NCBI GenBank assembly: GCA_036557705.1
Contig: DATBHB010000037.1
Coordinates: forward strand, 132,857-196,856
Length of the DNA stretch: 64,000 bases
Direction: 5' to 3'
From: VAZQ01 sp036557705
Lineage (GTDB): Bacteria; Pseudomonadota; Alphaproteobacteria; Rhizobiales; Xanthobacteraceae
Shown here: one piece after another, positions 60,474-64,000 of the stretch
Numbering within the stretch: position 1 is the stretch's first letter
Layout of the letters: each line of letters begins with the position of its first letter
Translations under genes and position numbers: made by a program
Notes under the pieces: model-generated
What the model was told of the DNA's origin: nothing
Databases searched by the model: none
The model's input: the letters and a program-made list of their open reading frames with translations, nothing else

Positions 60474-60950
60474 ATGCCCGCGATCACTCTCGATCAGGCC
60501 AATCGCATCATCGCGGCCATTCTGCGCCGCGCCGCCGAAACGAACTGCCGCCCAATTTCCGTGATCGTGGTCGAGCCCGGCTGCAAGGTGAAGGCGTTCC
60601 AGAAGGAGGACGGCTCATCGATGATTCGCTTCGAAATGGCCTACGGCAAAGCCTATGCGGCATTGGCGCTGGGACGTTCGTCGAAGCTCGTGAAGATTCG
60701 GGCCGAGGAGCGCCCCATCTTCATGCGCTATCTCATCAGCGCGAGCGGCGAGCAGATCTTCCCCGAAGGCGGCGGCCTGCAGATCCGCGACGATGCAGGA
60801 GAAGTGATCGGCGCGGTCGGCGTGACCGGCGACACCGAAGACCGCGACGAGGAACTTGCCGCGCACGGGATCCGCGTGGCGGGGCTCAAGACCGACGAGG
60901 ATTGCGCCGGCTCGTCCCGCGCGGCCGGCGTGAGGCTGACGAACAAGTAG
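60474..60950 (+). CDS. HbpS/GlcG-family heme-binding-like protein
   Basis: A 158-residue protein of the PF03928 family. ITLDQANRIIAAILRRAAE, then PISVIVVEPGCKVKAFQKEDGSS, AYGKAYAALAL and the final GGLQIRDDAGEVIGAVGVTGDT are the family core, found in HbpS (heme sensing) and GlcG. No export signal. The start is directly behind the palindrome cluster, without a normal ribosome site. The ligand is unknown. Confidence 0.85.
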   Translation: MPAITLDQANRIIAAILRRAAETNCRPISVIVVEPGCKVKAFQKEDGSSMIRFEMAYGKAYAALALGRSSKLVKIRAEERPIFMRYLISASGEQIFPEGGGLQIRDDAGEVIGAVGVTGDTEDRDEELAAHGIRVAGLKTDEDCAGSSRAAGVRLTNK

Positions 60951-61156
60951 GTGCGGGTGCACAACGCACGCGCGCAATCGGCAAAGTTGTGATTGTTCCG
61001 GCGCTCTCACACTGCCTGGCGCGGCAGAACGTGCGTGAACGCGCTCACCCCGCATCCGCGACATGCGAATTTTGAATATGGCAAAGGCGGGGCAATCTGG
61101 GATATCGTGAGATTTGGGCGTGGAAAACTGACGGCGAATTCAGGAAGGGATCGGCC

Positions 61157-61936
61157 ATGAAGGTACGAGTAACCAGAGTATGCACCGCGGCTCTCCTCGG
61201 GGCATTAATAGCGGGCGCAGCGGCCGCCGGTGCAGCTGCGCAAGGGAGCGTCTATCAGGCAACGCTGGGCGAAACTAATCGGAAGACGAGCGAGGTCAGC
61301 ACGGAAGAGGTCCGCCGCGTCCTCGCCGACGGCAGCGTCATCCTGCTCGATTCGCGCCCGCACGCCCAATACGCGGCCGGCCACATTGCCGGCGCCAAAA
61401 ATGTCGCGCCCCCGCCCGGCGCTCCGGCGTCCGACTACGTGACTGCGGTCGAGCACCTGGTGCAAGGCGACAAGAACAAGGCGCTGGTGCTCTACTGCAA
61501 TGGCCAGCACTGCCAGGCGAGCCGCGTGCTCGGTGACCAGTTGGTCGATGCCGGCTTCACCAATGTGCGGCGCTATCAGCTCGGGCTCCCGATGTGGCGT
61601 ACGCTCAACGGCCTCGTCGAGATCGAGCTGGAAGGCATTCTGCGCGTCTACAAGGTGGATCAGACAGCCGTGTTCCTCGACGCGCGCTCGGCTGCCGATT
61701 TCACCAAGCTCAGCCTCCCGGGCACCTACAATGTGCCGGCCGACGGGCTCGCAAACGGCGGCCTTAGAAACGCTCCGATGCCGAATAATGACTTCAATAC
61801 CAGGGTCGTCGTGTTCGGCCGCGATTTTGCGCAGGCGCATACGCTGGCCGAGGCCATCGCCAAGACGCCGTATCAGAATGTCTCCTATTTCCCAGGCACA
61901 TTCGAGGCGCTCGTGGCGGCGCTGAAGACTCAGTAG
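61157..61936 (+). CDS. Periplasmic double-rhodanese-domain protein
   Basis: A 259-residue exported protein with signal peptide to about residue 31. Domain 1 (about 45-150) has the full rhodanese layout, LLDSRPHAQYAAGHIAGAKNV and the active-site loop YCNGQHCQAS (Cys114 and Cys119). Domain 2 (about 160-255) keeps FLDARSAADFTKLSLPGTYNVP but its loop reads VFGRDFAQAH, without Cys. So only the first half can carry persulfide sulfur. The next gene follows 18 bases on and may be co-transcribed. Confidence 0.88.
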   Translation: MKVRVTRVCTAALLGALIAGAAAAGAAAQGSVYQATLGETNRKTSEVSTEEVRRVLADGSVILLDSRPHAQYAAGHIAGAKNVAPPPGAPASDYVTAVEHLVQGDKNKALVLYCNGQHCQASRVLGDQLVDAGFTNVRRYQLGLPMWRTLNGLVEIELEGILRVYKVDQTAVFLDARSAADFTKLSLPGTYNVPADGLANGGLRNAPMPNNDFNTRVVVFGRDFAQAHTLAEAIAKTPYQNVSYFPGTFEALVAALKTQ

Positions 61937-61954
61937 CGGCGCGGCTGTTCAATC

Positions 61955-62908
61955 ATGCCCCGCCACCCGAGTTATATCCCCCATGGCGTCATCCCGGCGG
62001 TGCTGCTGCCGTTCCATGACGACTTGTCGATTGACGAGACGAGCTTGCGCAGTCACGTCCGGCAGGTGGCGGCAACCCCCGGCATTTCGGCGATCACGAT
62101 CAACGCCCACTCGACGGAGGTTGCTTCCTGCACCTTCGATGAGCAGCGCCGCCTCCTCGACATCGCCGAGGAGGAGGTCGGGCACACCCTGCCGATCGTC
62201 AACGGCATTTGGGCGGACGGCAGCCTCGAAGCCACGCGCCTCGCCAGGATGGCGGCGTCCGGCGGCGCCTCGGCGCTGCTGGTATTTCCGCCGGCGCCGT
62301 TCGCGCTCGGGCAGTCGCCAGACATGGCGCTCGCGCATTTCAAGCGCATCGCCGATGCAAGCGATCTCCCGCTGATCGCGTTCCAATACCCGCTCGCCAC
62401 CGGCCAGGGCTATCCGATCGGCACGCTCCTGAAGATGATCGACGCCGTGCCCACGATCCGCGCCATCAAGGATTGGGCCGGCAACGTGCCGCAGCATGAG
62501 ATGCACGTGCGCGTGCTGCAGAATCTGCCGCGGCCGGTGAACGTGCTTACAACCCACAGCGCATGGCTCCTTTCCTCGTTGGTGCTCGGCTGCAACGGGC
62601 TTCTTTCCGGGAGCGGCAGCGTGATCGCGGATCTGCAGGCACAGCTGTTCCAGGCCGTGCAGGCAAACGACCTCGCGCAAGCGCGGCGCCTCAACGACCG
62701 CATCTATCCGCTGGCGCGCGTTTTCTATGCCGACCCCTTCGCCGACATGCACAACCGCATGAAGGAGGGCCTCGTGCTGTTGCGCCGTCTCCCGCGCGCG
62801 GTGGTGCGGCCGCCGCTCGCGAAGCTCGATCGCGCCGAGGTCGAGCGCATTGGCTCCGCGCTCCAGGAGGCTGGACTGCTCGGTGCGACCGAGAGCCGCG
62901 CGGCGTAA
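61955..62908 (+). CDS. Dihydrodipicolinate synthase/NAL-family aldolase
   Basis: A 317-residue TIM-barrel lyase of the DapA family, which joins or splits pyruvate-type substrates via a Schiff base. GVIPAVLLPFHDDLSIDE start, AFQYPL with the Tyr position, and IRAIKDWAGN with the Schiff-base Lys. The usual GTTGE block (threonine of DapA) is replaced by INAHSTEV, so it is not the lysine-pathway enzyme; a catabolic aldolase is likelier. It lies 18 bases after the rhodanese gene. Confidence 0.88.
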   Translation: MPRHPSYIPHGVIPAVLLPFHDDLSIDETSLRSHVRQVAATPGISAITINAHSTEVASCTFDEQRRLLDIAEEEVGHTLPIVNGIWADGSLEATRLARMAASGGASALLVFPPAPFALGQSPDMALAHFKRIADASDLPLIAFQYPLATGQGYPIGTLLKMIDAVPTIRAIKDWAGNVPQHEMHVRVLQNLPRPVNVLTTHSAWLLSSLVLGCNGLLSGSGSVIADLQAQLFQAVQANDLAQARRLNDRIYPLARVFYADPFADMHNRMKEGLVLLRRLPRAVVRPPLAKLDRAEVERIGSALQEAGLLGATESRAA

Positions 62909-62920
62909 ACACCGCAGCTC

Positions 62921-63080
62921 GTAGGGTGGGCAAAGGCGCTCGCGAAGGTTTTGCCACAAGCAAAAGTTCTGAGCGCCTTTGCCCACGCGGACCCCATCTC
63001 TAAGCCAGACGGCGCGGGCAAAATCGCCCTGCGTTATCCTGAGCATCAACGGGCTCGAATGCGATTTTGCCCACCCTACG
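62921..63080. repeat. Palindromic intergenic repeat, family A copy 4
   Basis: GTAGGGTGGGCAAAGGCGCTC to GCGATTTTGCCCACCCTACG; here the two half-elements (GGCGCTC...GAGCGCC and AATCGC...GCGATT) are distinct, showing that the family is composite. Confidence 0.85.
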
Positions 63081-63138
63081 GCGCTTGCTTCCCTGGCCCC
63101 TTTCTGGAAAGAGTCCCGCCGCCAAGAGGACGATTGCA

Positions 63139-63390
63139 ATGCACGACACCATACGACGCGGCCGCCGGATCATCTGGCTGCATGTGCTTACCGTTGTGAG
63201 TGCGGCGATCCTGATCAGCGCCGAGGTGTTCGGGGCGGCCTTTGCGGCCGGCTGGGCGGTGGCGAGCCTGAGCGGCTTCACCGAATACGCGGTCTACCTC
63301 CAAGGGGTGTTCTTTCTGATCGGCGTCTTCATCATGGTTCAGTTCGTTATTGCCGCACGCAAGATCGAGCCGTTCACTACCAGCGACTAA
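63139..63390 (+). CDS. Small two-helix membrane protein
   Basis: An 83-residue protein from ATG 63139, with AGAGGA 8 bases upstream. Two hydrophobic helices (about 12-35, IIWLHVLTVVSAAILISAEV; about 48-70, YAVYLQGVFFLIGVFIMVQF) and a short polar tail. Nothing identifies its role. It lies behind a family A repeat and before a long leader-like region. Confidence 0.7.
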   Translation: MHDTIRRGRRIIWLHVLTVVSAAILISAEVFGAAFAAGWAVASLSGFTEYAVYLQGVFFLIGVFIMVQFVIAARKIEPFTTSD

Positions 63391-63479
63391 AGGCGCGGTG
63401 TCTTCATTTCTTGTTAAGAAGCGCGCGAAGCTTTGGTATTTTTGCTAATCGCGCGAAAAAACTCTTGCATCCCCGGCAA

Positions 63480-63890
63480 ACATCACTTATTTGCGCGATT
63501 GCCCAATTTCGCACGTGCCTGTGGCCGTGTGTCGGTCGGTGGGCATCCGGACAAGAGGCCGGACAGCCGCCCGGAGCGAGATCGCAGCAAGTGACGCCGC
63601 GATTGTTCGAGCTCCGAACCACTTGACCGGCAGCCGGAGGCGAAACCGGCGCACCCCGCGCTCAACGGGGGACGCGGCTTAAAGCAACGACGGAGCGGGC
63701 TTTTTTGGCAACACCGGCGCGAATGCCGGACGTGACTGAAAAGGCTTGTCCTTCTTTGCCAACAGTGCGGAACGGGTCTTCCCCTCATCCGGACTACGGC
63801 AACCATCGCGTGGTGGCCACGGCTCGCAAGTTTGCGGGCCAAAGCGCCATTTGAGGTTCACCAGGCGGCACAGCCGTCGCACCGGGTCAG
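63480..63890 (+). ncRNA. Possible speF leader RNA upstream of the decarboxylase gene
   Basis: About 500 bases without a gene precede an ornithine-decarboxylase-type gene. The stretch has several complementary segments (CCGGACAAGAGGCCGG, CCGGCAGCCGGAGGCGAAACCGG) and GGAGCGGGCTTTTTT at about 63692-63706, like an internal terminator. Alphaproteobacterial speF leaders (Corbino and co-workers) occupy exactly this place. The match is positional, so confidence is limited; a covariance search against RF00517 would decide. Confidence 0.4.
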
Positions 63891-63905
63891 GGGAGCCAGG
63901 TCGAG

Positions 63906-64000
63906 ATGACCACACGCATCCGCGAATTTCTCAAGCGCCGCACTGATGCAGGGCCCTGCCTCGTGGTCGACCTCGATGTCGTCCGGGAGAACTACAGCGC
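63906..64000 (+). CDS. Type III PLP ornithine/lysine decarboxylase-like protein, 5' end only
   Basis: Cut by the window end; 31 codons are visible (IREFLKRRTDAGPCLVVDLDVVRENY). PCLVVDLDVVRxNY is the start of the alanine-racemase-fold decarboxylases of alphaproteobacteria, which make putrescine or cadaverine. GGGGAGCC and AGG precede the ATG. The PLP lysine lies beyond the window, so the call rests on the N terminus and the leader-like region. Confidence 0.65.
   Translation, partial: MTTRIREFLKRRTDAGPCLVVDLDVVRENYS

Noticed and set aside
61955..62908. Lysine-pathway dapA
   Set aside because: The Schiff-base Lys is there but the GTTGE substrate block is missing, so a catabolic family member fits better.

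Overview
The window looks like chromosomal DNA of a GC-rich alphaproteobacterium of the order Hyphomicrobiales, close to Bradyrhizobium, Rhodopseudomonas or Xanthobacteraceae. The pointers are a CpdR response regulator, DUF1036, DUF1244, DUF6471 and DUF2335 proteins, several Bug/TctC-type binding proteins, a stand-alone DnaA domain IV protein, a candidate alpha-r8/MmgR (suhB motif) small RNA beside a HisN/SuhB-family gene, and a dense population of palindromic intergenic repeats. No rRNA, tRNA or CRISPR array was seen. The organism call is inference; only gene content was available.

Layout. 0.1-9.5 kb: exported oxidative and hydrolytic genes (PQQ dehydrogenase, Tat-exported amidohydrolase, three tandem lipocalin-like proteins, a nucleophile-less alpha/beta hydrolase, a PP2A-like phosphoesterase). 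9.6-16 kb: nuclease, M48 lipoprotein peptidase, an Arg-rich repeat protein and a stretch of gene relics (DUF937, VapBC, a TPP enzyme), plus a lone HNH-AP2 endonuclease. 16-22.3 kb: DnaA-like protein, pyruvate kinase, DUF1036, DUF1244, M3 oligopeptidase and a Bug protein.

22.3-39.0 kb is the most striking region. A leftward train of eight genes encodes an FHA protein, a PP2C phosphatase, a second FHA protein, a MotA/TolQ-like channel protein, a one-TM protein with a YfaP/DUF2135-like domain, a duplicated-domain secreted protein, a 1397-aa low-complexity protein and a VWA-TM-FHA protein. Divergent from it run a membrane-anchored Ser/Thr kinase and a 1560-aa helical-repeat protein. Several start-stop overlaps bind the genes together. 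I read this as one phosphorylation-controlled envelope machine, and I do not recognise it as a named system. In two of its exported proteins an intergenic palindromic repeat is read in frame just before the hydrophobic export segment.

39-47.4 kb: small secreted proteins, a 944-aa fusion of an S10 and an S53 serine peptidase, and a Bug-VOC-SDR catabolic group. 47.6-50.2 kb: a 2.6-kb transposon-like element with 22-bp terminal inverted repeats and a 10-bp target duplication; it holds IS1595-type transposase remains, a 43-aa basic protein, DUF6471 and DUF2335. 50-64 kb: sigma-54 regulator, YcbB-like L,D-transpeptidase, cpdR, N-formylglutamate amidohydrolase, small RNA, hisN, two DUF5666 proteins, aroE, cupin, HbpS-like protein, rhodanese, DapA-family enzyme, and the start of an ornithine-decarboxylase-type gene behind a possible speF leader. 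At least six families of palindromic repeats lie between genes and often touch start codons.
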